A stretch of 17,780 nucleotides of DNA from Acidobacteriota bacterium (GCA_020201365.1 JAIVGV010000283.1:1-17780); one strand, 5' to 3'; shown: positions 1 through 7,550, numbered from the stretch's first letter. The notes: generated by a model from the letters alone, not told the origin. Translations and numbers: made by a program.

Positions 1-2
1 GC

Positions 3-611
3 AAGCACTCCGACTTCGGTTACGACCGCCGTGGTCACCTGCGTGCGATCAATAACAGCGACGGCATCTCGCTGCGCTTGGACTATGATCGCGCGGGTAA
101 TCTCACCGCCGTCCGCCGGATTGATCAAGCCGGAGATGCTGCGCTGTTCCTCCGTGCCTCCTTCTCTCCGTTCACGCCGCTCGGCGGGGCAGTCATGCAA
201 GGCGACCCGTCGTGCCTGTTCGGTGGCGACGGCTGGTTCGATGGCGATACCTTCAACTCAGACTTCGGCATGGGATGCGACGACCCGTTCGGGGGCTTCG
301 GCGGCGGATTCGGTGACGGCGGCGGGCTGCTTTTAGGCGATTCTCCCGCGTGTGCTGACTGTAAGCAGCGCCATAAAGATATCTGCTACAACGAATGGAA
401 AGCCGCGTACTCACGCGCTGTAGGGGTTGACGTGACGGCAACCGCAGGTTGCGCGATTATCACTGCCGGGGCGGCAGCAATTTTCTGTGCTATTGCTGCC
501 GGGGCGGTCGGAATTGTTCAGGTTGTAGCCCTGAACGCCGATTACGACTCCTGCATACTAAAAATCCCAGACACATGCGTCTCGTACTGCCCAGCTAGCC
601 CAACCACTTAG
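3..611 (+). CDS. YD-repeat (RHS-like) protein, C-terminal fragment with Cys-rich hydrophobic tip
   Basis: This reading frame is open from the window edge, so the N-terminus is missing; 202 residues are visible. Two YD-type repeats are seen at the start (GYDRRGHLRAIN and DYDRAGNLTAVRRID), typical of RHS/YD-repeat surface or toxin-delivery proteins. They are followed by a Gly/Asp/Phe-rich linker (about residues 75-115) and then a distinct tip with a CADCKQRHKDIC motif, a long Ala/Gly/Ile hydrophobic stretch (about residues 142-178) and a Cys-containing tail. Ten cysteines fall in the last 140 residues or so. The conserved RHS core motif before the variable tip is not visible. Family knowledge says the tip of such proteins often carries toxin activity; here that is inference, and no catalytic motif is recognised. 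A small membrane protein follows directly and could be its immunity partner. An internal start near 78 would give only a shadow of the real protein. Confidence 0.72.
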   Translation, partial: KHSDFGYDRRGHLRAINNSDGISLRLDYDRAGNLTAVRRIDQAGDAALFLRASFSPFTPLGGAVMQGDPSCLFGGDGWFDGDTFNSDFGMGCDDPFGGFGGGFGDGGGLLLGDSPACADCKQRHKDICYNEWKAAYSRAVGVDVTATAGCAIITAGAAAIFCAIAAGAVGIVQVVALNADYDSCILKIPDTCVSYCPASPTT

Positions 612-620
612 AAGCGACGC

Positions 621-655
621 ATCGGCGGGGAGGCGTCTGACGCCTCCCGGCCGAT
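621..655 (+). other. Strong hairpin between the RHS tip and the membrane-protein gene
   Basis: Bases 621-635 and 641-655 are complementary over 15 bp with a single mismatch, around the small loop TCTGA. The hairpin begins 9 bp after the upstream stop codon and ends 10 bp before the Shine-Dalgarno sequence of the next gene. No T-run follows, so it is not a classic intrinsic terminator. It could partially attenuate transcription or protect the upstream mRNA 3' end. Confidence 0.6.
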
Positions 656-677
656 CCCATAACCAGGAGAGGCGAAC

Positions 678-1070
678 ATGAGTTCACAGAGACGAGTCTT
701 CGGCAAATACTTGGTTTGGCTCACGATGTTCTTACTGTTTATAGGGATCTCATTTCTGCTAGGAAAGCCGCTGGAGCGTTTTCACGACAGCGGAATAGCG
801 CTTTTTCTTTTCAAGGCTATCTTGATCGGCTCGCTCTTAGCACTGAGCCTGAGCTATTTCTCCGCTAGACTGGATAATGAAGCAGCCTCGCGGAAGATTG
901 CCGGGTGCTTCTTCATCGCCGCGATCTTTTTCTTCAAGTGGTTTGAGGTACACGTCATCTGGGTTAATGACCCGGTGATCTCGGCGATGCTAATCTTCTT
1001 GGCGATTTCGGTCGCGATGAACATCGCCTTGTACATATTCAACAGGTCTCAGTTCCCCAAATCACACTAG
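678..1070 (+). CDS. Small four-helix membrane protein, candidate immunity protein
   Basis: I do not recognise a named family. The 130-residue product is very hydrophobic, with four predicted membrane segments at about residues 11-29, 40-60, 74-88 and 100-121, short charged loops and a basic C-terminal tail. The ATG at 678 is supported by an AGGAGAGG Shine-Dalgarno sequence ending about 6 bp upstream, one of the clearest in the window. Base composition is visibly less GC-rich than in the genes that follow, which suggests recent acquisition together with the upstream RHS-like gene. Multi-pass proteins just downstream of a toxin with a hydrophobic tip are often immunity proteins against membrane-active toxins; this is inferred from position and topology only. 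It could instead be an unrelated membrane protein. Confidence 0.7.
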   Translation: MSSQRRVFGKYLVWLTMFLLFIGISFLLGKPLERFHDSGIALFLFKAILIGSLLALSLSYFSARLDNEAASRKIAGCFFIAAIFFFKWFEVHVIWVNDPVISAMLIFLAISVAMNIALYIFNRSQFPKSH

Positions 1071-1128
1071 TGTTTATTAGACTTACGGACGCACTTTCCT
1101 CACTGCCATGGGCTCGCAGAATTCGGCG

Positions 1129-1158
1129 TTGACAGCTTTCGCAGCCGCCACGTACTAT
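1129..1158 (+). promoter_or_regulatory. Sigma-70-type promoter for the HD-GYP gene
   Basis: A perfect -35 hexamer TTGACA (1129-1134) is followed after 18 bp by TACTAT (1153-1158), which matches the -10 consensus at four of six positions. Transcription would start near 1165, leaving a leader of about 100 nt before the ATG at 1265. Such a match is unlikely by chance in this GC-rich context. Confidence 0.6.
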
Positions 1159-1264
1159 CGAAATGGCTGCCCTGCAACAGCCGCGATAGGTTTACTCCGC
1201 TTGCCCCGCAAGTCCCTCTCACGGCTCGACGCTTCCGCTAAACAGTCTGACCTTTCCCGATCCG

Positions 1265-3097
1265 ATGTTCGAACGCCTCCGGCGCATACGCCTGCTCTAC
1301 ATCGTTCTGGCGACGCTGCTCGTCGTCGGGCTCGTCCCGCTCGCGCTCGCGGGCTGGATGCTCTCGACGCGCAGCGCGAGCGAGCTGCGCGCCGTCGAGG
1401 GTCGCTACCAGGCGCAGCTCGCCGAGGACAAGGCGCGGCAGATCGAGCTCTACGGGCAGCGCTACCGCGACGTGGTGACGGGGCTCGCGCGCGCGTTCGA
1501 GCTGGCGGGCGGCGTCAAAGTTCTGAACGAGGGCGAGTCCGACGCGCGACTCCAACGCGCGGTCGTTGACGATCCGAACATCATCGCGCTCGCGATCCTT
1601 CCCGTCGGCGGCGTGCCGCACCTCGCCTACAAGACCGACGTGATCGGTCGCGACGAGCTGGACGAGCGCGTCGGCGAGGTGCTCGCGCGCATGAGCGGGC
1701 GCGGGATCGTCGTCACGCGCCCGCACCTGATCCGCTCGTCGCAGGAGATGAGCCTCACGGTCGCCGCGCCCGTCATGGGCGGCGCGGGCGGCGATGAGGT
1801 GACGGCGGCGGTCGTCGCGGTGATCTCCTTCCAAGAAGTTTTCAAGACGGTCGGTCAGACGACGACGCAGAGCGAGCGCGAGCTGCTGGATCAGGGGCGA
1901 CCCGTCATCTTCGTCGTTGACTCGCAGGGTCGCGCCGTCGCGCACCCGGACGCGCGCGTCGCCTACGCCGAGCGCTCGATGACCGATCTCAAGGTCGTGC
2001 AGGACTGGCTCGACAGCGGTCGTCAGGTTCAGTCCGCCCTCGCGCCTTTCACCGCCGAGCGCGACGGGCAACGTATCGAGATGCTCGGCGCATACGCCAC
2101 CGCCGAACTCGACGACGACGCGCGCCTCGGCGTCATCGCCATCCAGAACGAGCGCGCCGCGCTGCGCTCGGTCTCCGACATGCGACAGCAGACGCTCGTC
2201 ATCAGCCTGCTCGCCGCCACGTTCGCGCTGCTCGCCGGATTCCTCTTCGCCAAACAGCTCACGCAGCCCGTCCGCGACCTCGCCGAAGCCGCCGGGCGCA
2301 TCGCGTCGGGCAACTTCTCGCAGCGCATCGCGGTTCGCAGTCGCACCGAACTCGGCGAGTTGGGCGACTCGTTCAACTCGATGACGGACAGGATCGAGCG
2401 CTACGTCGAAGACCTGCGCCGCGCCGCGGACGCGAACCGCGAGCTGTTCCTCGGAACCGTCAAGGCGCTCGCCGCCGCGATTGACGGCAAAGACCCGTAC
2501 ACGCGCGGCCACTCCGAGCGCGTCGCGCGCTTCTCGCTCGCCATCGGCGAACGCCTCAACCTGCCCGACGAAGAGATGGAGAAGCTGCGCATCAGCGCGC
2601 TGCTGCACGACGTGGGCAAGATCAGCATTGACGACAAAATCCTGAAGAAGCCCGCGCCGCTGACGGACGAAGAGTACGAGATCATGAAGGGGCACCCGCA
2701 GAAGGGCTTCAAGATCATGTCGCAGATTCCCGCCATGCGCGACTTCCTCCCCGGCATGTACATGCACCACGAGATGGTCAACGGGCAGGGCTACCCGCAG
2801 GGCTTGAAGGGCGAAGACATCCCCATGCAGGCGCGCATCGTCTCGGTCGCCGACACCTTCGACGCGATGACGACCGACCGCCCCTACCAGAAGGCGATGA
2901 GCCTCGAAGAAGCGCTCGCGCGCATCCAGACCTTCGTCGGCACGCGCTACGACGCCGACGTTGTCGCCGCGCTCGTCGAAGCTTGCCAGCAGGGGCAGAT
3001 CGCGCCCGGTCGCGCGCGCCTCAAGCCGCGACCGAAGAAGGATCAGCCCGCGGCCGCCCCGCCGACGAACGAAGCTGAGCCGGTCGCCGTCGCTTAA
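1265..3097 (+). CDS. Membrane-bound HAMP / HD-GYP domain signalling phosphodiesterase
   Basis: The 610-residue protein has an N-terminal membrane helix (about 10-31), a large extracytoplasmic sensor region (about 32-305) that looks like a Cache-type domain, a second helix (about 310-331), a HAMP linker (about 332-385), and an HD-GYP domain. Metal-binding and signature residues are present: HDVGK with H448 and D449, HHE at 501-503, and GYP at 509-511 inside NGQGYP. The family hydrolyses cyclic di-GMP, and this one is probably controlled by a periplasmic ligand. A charged, Pro-rich tail of about 30 residues follows the domain. The start ATG has no clear Shine-Dalgarno sequence but lies about 100 nt below a good promoter. 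No diguanylate cyclase is adjacent; a PilZ-like protein is encoded 9 kb downstream. The sensor assignment is less certain than the HD-GYP call. Confidence 0.93.
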   Translation: MFERLRRIRLLYIVLATLLVVGLVPLALAGWMLSTRSASELRAVEGRYQAQLAEDKARQIELYGQRYRDVVTGLARAFELAGGVKVLNEGESDARLQRAVVDDPNIIALAILPVGGVPHLAYKTDVIGRDELDERVGEVLARMSGRGIVVTRPHLIRSSQEMSLTVAAPVMGGAGGDEVTAAVVAVISFQEVFKTVGQTTTQSERELLDQGRPVIFVVDSQGRAVAHPDARVAYAERSMTDLKVVQDWLDSGRQVQSALAPFTAERDGQRIEMLGAYATAELDDDARLGVIAIQNERAALRSVSDMRQQTLVISLLAATFALLAGFLFAKQLTQPVRDLAEAAGRIASGNFSQRIAVRSRTELGELGDSFNSMTDRIERYVEDLRRAADANRELFLGTVKALAAAIDGKDPYTRGHSERVARFSLAIGERLNLPDEEMEKLRISALLHDVGKISIDDKILKKPAPLTDEEYEIMKGHPQKGFKIMSQIPAMRDFLPGMYMHHEMVNGQGYPQGLKGEDIPMQARIVSVADTFDAMTTDRPYQKAMSLEEALARIQTFVGTRYDADVVAALVEACQQGQIAPGRARLKPRPKKDQPAAAPPTNEAEPVAVA

Positions 3098-3130
3098 ATT
3101 TCAACTTATTTTCGTAACTTCAGACGCGGT

Positions 3131-3227
3131 TTCACCGCAGAGACGCGGAGATCGCGCAGAGTCTTCGCAGAGAGGGAGATGTCTTCTCTGCGTAAACTCC
3201 GCGACTTCTCCGCGTCTCTGCGGTGAA
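3131..3227. repeat. 97-bp palindromic dispersed repeat, copy 1
   Basis: The ends are perfect 20-bp inverted repeats: TTCACCGCAGAGACGCGGAG at 3131-3150 and its exact complement at 3208-3227. The interior contains further CGCAGAG/CTCTGCG pairs and a CGTAAACTCCGCG segment. A second copy lies at 11607-11702. The element sits between the HD-GYP gene and ftsY and, as RNA, would fold into a long stem, so it may also end transcription. It encodes no transposase, so it is REP- or MITE-like. Confidence 0.9.
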
Positions 3228-3275
3228 TCTTTGTAGCTTTCTATTCAACCGGAAGGCACGCGCGCCGAGTCGCTT

Positions 3276-3305
3276 TTGTCCACACGCTCGTCTTGCAGTT
3301 ATACT
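3276..3305 (+). promoter_or_regulatory. Probable ftsY promoter
   Basis: TTGTCC (3276-3281) and TATACT (3300-3305) are separated by 18 bp. A start point near 3312 leaves a leader of about 30 nt before the ATG at 3341. This places an alternative upstream in-frame start at 3293 before the transcription start, which favours 3341 as the true start. Confidence 0.55.
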
Positions 3306-3340
3306 CACACTTTCATCAACGGCACGGATCGGCAACCTTC

Positions 3341-4717
3341 ATGGCATTCTGGCGACGCAAGAGTAACGAACAACGCTTCATCACGCTGGGCTTGAGCGAG
3401 CCCGCCGCGCCCGCGCGCGAAGAGCCCGCGACCGACGCCTCCGGCGCACAACTCCAACCGCCTGCCGCGCAGTCCCCGCCTCCGACGGCGACGACAACGA
3501 CGCCCGCGCTCGAACCGACTGCGACAGGCGGGGCGCCGACGCCGCTGCCTTCGCGCGAGACGGGCGGCGCGTCTCCGACAGTCGGCGCGAGCGCGGAAGC
3601 GACGCGCCCGCACGTCCCGGCAAAACCGCAACCGCCTACGAGCGAATCCGCGCGCGAGAGAGTCGAGCCCGCGCGCACGCCGTCGCCGCCGCCGCGACCC
3701 GCGCCGTCGCGCTCGCCCTTCCAGTCGTCCGTGCTCGGCTTAGACCGGACGATGGAGGAGCTGCGAGCCGAGATCGAGGCGCAGGAGCAGACCTACGCCG
3801 TGCGCTTCTCGCGCGCCGTCGAGAAGACGCGCGAGTCGCTGTCTGAAAAGATTGACACCGTCTTTCAGGGGCGCAAAGTTATTGACGCCGAGCTGCTCGA
3901 CGAACTCGAAGAAGCGCTCATCGCCGCCGACATCGGCGTCGAGACGACGCTCGACATTCTCGAAAAGGTGCGCCGCGGCGTCACGCGCAAAGAGATCAAC
4001 GACATCGCGGCTCTCAAACAGGCGATCAAAGACGAACTGCTCTCGATCCTGCGCGCCTCCGAGCGCGAGGGCGTCGCCTCCGAAGAGAGCGTGCCCGACA
4101 CGGTCGCGCCATACGTCTTGATGATCGTCGGCGTCAACGGCGTCGGCAAGACGACGACCATCGGCAAGCTCGCGCAGCGGATCAAAGCCGAGGGGAACGA
4201 CGTTCTGATCTGCGCCGCGGACACCTTCCGCGCCGCAGCCAGCGATCAACTGGCCATCTGGGCTGAGCGCACGGGCGTCCCGCTCGTCCAGCAGAAGTCG
4301 GGCACAGACCCGGCAGCGGTGCTCTTCGACGCGCTCAAGTCGGCGAAGGCGCGCCGCTCGGACGTGCTCATCGTGGACACGGCGGGGCGGCTGCACAACA
4401 AGTCGAACCTGATGGCGGAGCTAGAGAAGATGAAGCGCGTCGCCGCGCGCGAGGTCGAAGGCGCGCCGCACGAGACGCTCCTCGTCGTTGACGCCGTGAC
4501 CGGGCAGAACGGGCTCGAACAGGCGCGGCAGTTCTTAAAAGTCGCGGGCGTCACCGGCATCGTCCTGACGAAACTCGACGGCACGGCGAAGGGCGGTATC
4601 GCCGTCGCCATCGCGCGCGAGCTACGACTCCCGATCCGCTACGCAGGCATCGGCGAGAAGGTTGACGATCTCGTCGTCTTCGATCCCGAACAATACGTCA
4701 ACAGTCTCTTCGCGTAA
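3341..4717 (+). CDS. ftsY: Signal recognition particle receptor FtsY
   Basis: FtsY is the membrane-associated SRP receptor GTPase that docks ribosome-SRP complexes at the translocon. The 458-residue product starts with a short basic/aromatic segment (MAFWRRKSNEQRF), then a Pro/Ala/Thr-rich low-complexity linker to about residue 130, then the N domain helical bundle and the G domain. GTPase motifs are clear: P-loop GVNGVGKTTT from about residue 264, DTFRAAA, DTAGRL, and TKLDGTAKGG, with the family ending GIGEKVDDLVVFDPEQYV. The Pro-rich linker replaces the acidic A domain of enterobacterial FtsY. The ATG at 3341 is preferred over an in-frame TTG-type start at 3293 because a promoter -10 box lies between them. 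The nearest downstream gene is ribD, after a heptamer-repeat region. Confidence 0.96.
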   Translation: MAFWRRKSNEQRFITLGLSEPAAPAREEPATDASGAQLQPPAAQSPPPTATTTTPALEPTATGGAPTPLPSRETGGASPTVGASAEATRPHVPAKPQPPTSESARERVEPARTPSPPPRPAPSRSPFQSSVLGLDRTMEELRAEIEAQEQTYAVRFSRAVEKTRESLSEKIDTVFQGRKVIDAELLDELEEALIAADIGVETTLDILEKVRRGVTRKEINDIAALKQAIKDELLSILRASEREGVASEESVPDTVAPYVLMIVGVNGVGKTTTIGKLAQRIKAEGNDVLICAADTFRAAASDQLAIWAERTGVPLVQQKSGTDPAAVLFDALKSAKARRSDVLIVDTAGRLHNKSNLMAELEKMKRVAAREVEGAPHETLLVVDAVTGQNGLEQARQFLKVAGVTGIVLTKLDGTAKGGIAVAIARELRLPIRYAGIGEKVDDLVVFDPEQYVNSLFA

Positions 4718-4718
4718 C

Positions 4719-4839
4719 AGTCTGGAGTCGTGAGTCTGGAGTCTGAAGTCGAAAACATCCAGCGCGCGGCTTGAGACTCTAACTCAGACGCCGACGAAAA
4801 CTCTCTTGACTCCAGACCCCAGACCCCAGACCCCAGACC
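4719..4839. repeat. Facing 7-bp tandem-repeat arrays between ftsY and ribD
   Basis: The left arm (4719-4751) reads AGTCTGG, AGTCGTG, AGTCTGG, AGTCTGA, AGTCG in exact 7-bp phase. The right arm (4812-4839) is four perfect CCAGACC units. The arms are nearly complementary, so the region forms a large inverted repeat around a unique centre of about 55 bp. The left arm begins one base after the ftsY stop codon; the right arm enters the candidate 5' coding end of ribD. Confidence 0.85.
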
Positions 4840-6002
4840 CCGAAGCGGACGCGTGCCTAATGCGCCGCGCGCTCGAACTCGCCGCGCTCGGCGTGGGACG
4901 CGTGAGCCCGAGCCCGATGGTCGGCTGCGTCGTCGCGCGCGGCGGCGGGGAGATCGTCGGCGAGGGCTGCTACCTCGCCGAAGGCGTCAAGCACGCCGAG
5001 ACGCTCGCGCTCGAACAGGCTGGCGCGCGCGCGCGCGGCGCGACAGCTTACGTCTCGCTCGAACCTCACGCGCACCACGGGCGCACGCCGCCGTGCACGG
5101 ACGCGCTCATCAAGGCGGGAGTCGCGCGCGTCGTCGCGCCGGTCGAAGACCCGAACCCGCTCGTCGCGGGGCGCGGCTTCGCGCACCTGCGCGAGGCGGG
5201 CGTCGAGGTCAAGACGGGCGTGCTCGCGCGCGAGGCGGAGCGGCTCAACGAAAAGTATTTCCACTCCCAACGCGCGCGCCGCCCCTTCGTCCACCTGAAA
5301 TTCGCCACCTCGCTCGACGGTCGCATCGCGACGCGCGCGGGCGACTCGCGCTGGATCACAGGCGCGGAGTCGCGTGAGCGTGTTCATCGGCTCAGGCATG
5401 AATACGACGCTATCCTCGTCGGCGCGGGCACGGCGAGCGCGGACGATCCGCTGCTGACTGATCGGAGCGGACTCACGCGCCACCGACCGCTCGTCCGCGT
5501 CGTGCTCGACGACGAACTGAAGCTCTCGCCCGCGTCGCGACTCGCACGCACCGCGCGCGAGTCGCCCGTCATCGTCTTCGCGTCGGAGCGTGCAGACGCC
5601 GCGCGCACCTCCGCGCTCGATGCGTGCGGCGTCGAGGTCGTGAGGCTCGCGGGCGGCGCGCGCGATCCGCGCGGCGTGCTCTCGCATCTTTACGAACGCG
5701 CGACGCAAAGCGTCCTCGTCGAAGGCGGCGCGACGGTCGCGGGTGCGCTGCTCGACGCGCGGCTCGTTGACAAGGTCACGGTCTTCGTCGCGCCCGTCCT
5801 CATCGGCGGACGCGACGCGCGCGCGGCGGTCGGCGGCGAGGGCGCGGCGCGGCTCGCCGACGCCCTGCGACTGCGCGACGTAGAGATCGCGCGGCGCGGC
5901 GACGACGTTGAGATCACCGGCTACCCGCGCGGCGGTTCGGGGTCGGTTGGCGCGACGGCGCGGCGCGCTGACGCGGGTGATGCGGGCGGGGAGGCGGCAT
6001 GA
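4806..6002 (+). CDS. ribD: Bifunctional riboflavin biosynthesis protein RibD (deaminase/reductase)
   Basis: RibD deaminates and then reduces the early pyrimidine intermediate of riboflavin synthesis. The N-terminal deaminase domain (to about residue 160) shows PSPMVGCVV, the KHAE zinc/catalytic motif (H63) and EPHAHHGRTPPC. The C-terminal reductase domain shows LKFATSLDGRIA, SRWITG, ILVGAGTASADDPLLT and VEGGATVAGALL. Oddly, the usual first zinc-binding Cys of EPC-x-HHG-x-TPPC is His (H88), while C97 is kept. The start is uncertain: a TTG at 4806 lies at the edge of a 7-bp repeat array and gives a TPDPRPQTPDP leader, whereas ATG 4860 would remove the acidic residue that normally precedes the conserved Met. 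A C-terminal Gly/Ala-rich tail is nonconserved. The stop overlaps the next gene by 4 bp (ATGA). Confidence 0.93.
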   Translation: MTPDPRPQTPDPEADACLMRRALELAALGVGRVSPSPMVGCVVARGGGEIVGEGCYLAEGVKHAETLALEQAGARARGATAYVSLEPHAHHGRTPPCTDALIKAGVARVVAPVEDPNPLVAGRGFAHLREAGVEVKTGVLAREAERLNEKYFHSQRARRPFVHLKFATSLDGRIATRAGDSRWITGAESRERVHRLRHEYDAILVGAGTASADDPLLTDRSGLTRHRPLVRVVLDDELKLSPASRLARTARESPVIVFASERADAARTSALDACGVEVVRLAGGARDPRGVLSHLYERATQSVLVEGGATVAGALLDARLVDKVTVFVAPVLIGGRDARAAVGGEGAARLADALRLRDVEIARRGDDVEITGYPRGGSGSVGATARRADAGDAGGEAA

Positions 6003-6598
6003 CGAAGGGGCGCGTGGAGGCTTTCAGCGACGGCGTGATCGCGATCCTCATCACGATCATGGTGCTCGAACTCAGACCGCCGCACGAGGCGAGCCTCGCG
6101 GCGATGCGCCCGCTGCTGCCGACGTTTCTGTGTTACCTCCTGAGCTTCGTCTTCCTCGGCATCTACTGGAACAACCACCACCACATGTTGCAGGCGGCGC
6201 GGCACGTTGACGGCCGCGTGCTGTGGGCGAACCTGCACCTGCTCTTCTGGCTCTCGCTCGTCCCGTTCGTCACGGCGTGGATGGGCGAGAACGAGTTCGC
6301 CGCGCTGCCCGTCGCCATCTACGGCGCGGTGTTGCTCGCCGCGGCAATCGCCTACTTCATCCTCGCGCGCCTCCTCGTCTCGATCAACGGCAGAGGCTCG
6401 GCGCTCGGCGTCGCGTTCGGGCGCGACACGAAAGGCAAAGTCTCGCCGCTTATCTACGCGGCGGCGATCCCGCTCGCGTTCGCGCGCCCGTGGATCGCCT
6501 GCGCGCTCTACGTGCTCGTCGCGCTCATCTGGCTCGTGCCCGACCCGCGCATCGAGAAGACTCTGGTAAGCGAGCCGCGACCGCCGCACGAATCCTGA
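5999..6598 (+). CDS. TMEM175/DUF1211-family potassium channel subunit
   Basis: The 199-residue protein carries the family signature at its N-terminus, RVEAFSDGVIAI, followed by a Thr-containing first helix. Six membrane segments can be placed, with a conserved YWNNHHHM region after helix 2 and an LFWLSLVPF helix. Bacterial TMEM175 proteins assemble as tetramers and conduct K+ without the usual TVGYG filter; that role is family knowledge. The ATG overlaps the ribD stop by 4 bp, and its own TGA overlaps the rsmA ATG by 1 bp, so the three genes are probably translationally coupled. There is no functional link to riboflavin or rRNA modification that I can see; the grouping may only reflect a shared transcript. 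Confidence 0.9.
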   Translation: MTKGRVEAFSDGVIAILITIMVLELRPPHEASLAAMRPLLPTFLCYLLSFVFLGIYWNNHHHMLQAARHVDGRVLWANLHLLFWLSLVPFVTAWMGENEFAALPVAIYGAVLLAAAIAYFILARLLVSINGRGSALGVAFGRDTKGKVSPLIYAAAIPLAFARPWIACALYVLVALIWLVPDPRIEKTLVSEPRPPHES

Positions 6599-7413
6599 TG
6601 CGCGCGAAAAAGAGCCTCGGTCAGAATTTTCTGGTTGACGAGAACGTGGTTGCCCGCATCGTCCGCGCGCTCGCGCCGCGCGCGGACGAGACTGTCGTAG
6701 AGATCGGCGCGGGGCGCGGCGCGCTGACGGCGCGGCTCGTGCGCGAAGTGGGGCGTCTCGTCGCCGTCGAGTTCGACCGCGATCTCGCGCCCATCCTGCA
6801 AGAGCGCTTCGGTCTGCACGAGAACTTCGCGCTCGTCCAAGCCGACGCGCTCGAAGTGGATTTCCGCGACGCGATCTCCCCCGCAAAGACCGCGCGCGTC
6901 GTCGCGAACCTCCCTTACAACGTCTCGACCGCCATCCTGCAACGCCTCCTCGCGCAGCGCACCTGCATCTCGGAGTTGGTGCTGATGCTGCAACGCGAGG
7001 TCGTTGAGCGCATCACCGCGCCGCCGGGCTCGACGGAGCGGGGCTACCTCTCCGTGTTCGTCGAGGCTTACTGCGAGGCGGAAAAACTGTTCGACGTTGC
7101 GCCCGCGGCGTTCCGACCTGTGCCGAAGGTTTGGAGCGCTGTCATCAGGCTGCGCGTGCGCGAGCGAGCCGAAGTCGAATCAACAGATCAAGATTTGTTG
7201 TGGCGGCTCGTCGGCGCGGGCTTCGCGCAGCGGCGCAAGACGATCCTCAACAACCTGCGGAGCGCGCCGGAGACTTTGCGCGTCCTCTTCGAGTCGCGCG
7301 GCGGCGCGGGCGCGGCGCTTGAGGCCGCCGACATCGAAGCGCGTCGAAGGGCGGAGACGCTGACGCTTGCGGAATGGTCGAGGCTCGCGCGCGTGCTCGA
7401 AGGCGGCGCGTGA
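6598..7413 (+). CDS. rsmA: 16S rRNA dimethyladenosine transferase RsmA (KsgA)
   Basis: RsmA dimethylates two adjacent adenosines near the 3' end of 16S rRNA during late small-subunit assembly. The 271-residue product begins with the hallmark KKSLGQNFL, followed by the SAM-binding EIGAGRGALT motif (about residues 36-45), the acidic VEFDRD strand, QADALEVD, and the catalytic NLPYNVS motif. The C-terminal FRPVPKVWSAVIRL and RRKTILNNLR segments fit the family's helical domain. Length is typical. The ATG at 6598 shares one base with the upstream TGA; a longer in-frame extension upstream is only a shadow of the channel gene. The downstream gap to the RNase J gene holds that gene's own promoter. Confidence 0.95.
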   Translation: MRAKKSLGQNFLVDENVVARIVRALAPRADETVVEIGAGRGALTARLVREVGRLVAVEFDRDLAPILQERFGLHENFALVQADALEVDFRDAISPAKTARVVANLPYNVSTAILQRLLAQRTCISELVLMLQREVVERITAPPGSTERGYLSVFVEAYCEAEKLFDVAPAAFRPVPKVWSAVIRLRVRERAEVESTDQDLLWRLVGAGFAQRRKTILNNLRSAPETLRVLFESRGGAGAALEAADIEARRRAETLTLAEWSRLARVLEGGA

Positions 7414-7467
7414 GTCGGTCGCGCGGCGGTCGCCCGGCGTGTCTTCGTCGGAAAAGTCTCCGGCGTG

Positions 7468-7476
7468 TGCTATACT
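7468..7476 (+). promoter_or_regulatory. Extended -10 promoter for RNase J
   Basis: TGC directly followed by TATACT (7471-7476) forms an extended -10 element. The matching -35 position (TCGGAA, 7448-7453, 17-bp spacer) is weak, as is usual for extended -10 promoters. The start point near 7483 leaves a leader of about 68 nt that includes GGAG and GAGAAGG upstream of the GTG start. Confidence 0.55.
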
Positions 7477-7550
7477 TCGTCGGTTAAATTCCCTCAAAAG
7501 ATTTTCACCTGCCAATAACAATCGGCGGTAGTTCGGAGTAGAGAAGGAAA

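Noticed and set aside
1108..1569. Forward open frame of 153 codons upstream of and across the HD-GYP start
   Set aside because: It contains the promoter at 1129-1158 and becomes Arg-rich out-of-frame translation once inside the HD-GYP gene.
1238..2770. Long reverse-strand open frame of about 510 codons opposite the HD-GYP gene
   Set aside because: It mirrors a confidently identified + strand gene, has Arg/Asp/Val-rich composition typical of antisense frames in GC-rich DNA, and shows no motif.
3132..3335. Small reverse-strand open frame between the HD-GYP gene and ftsY
   Set aside because: Most of it is translation of the 97-bp palindromic repeat; such frames recur wherever the element is inserted.
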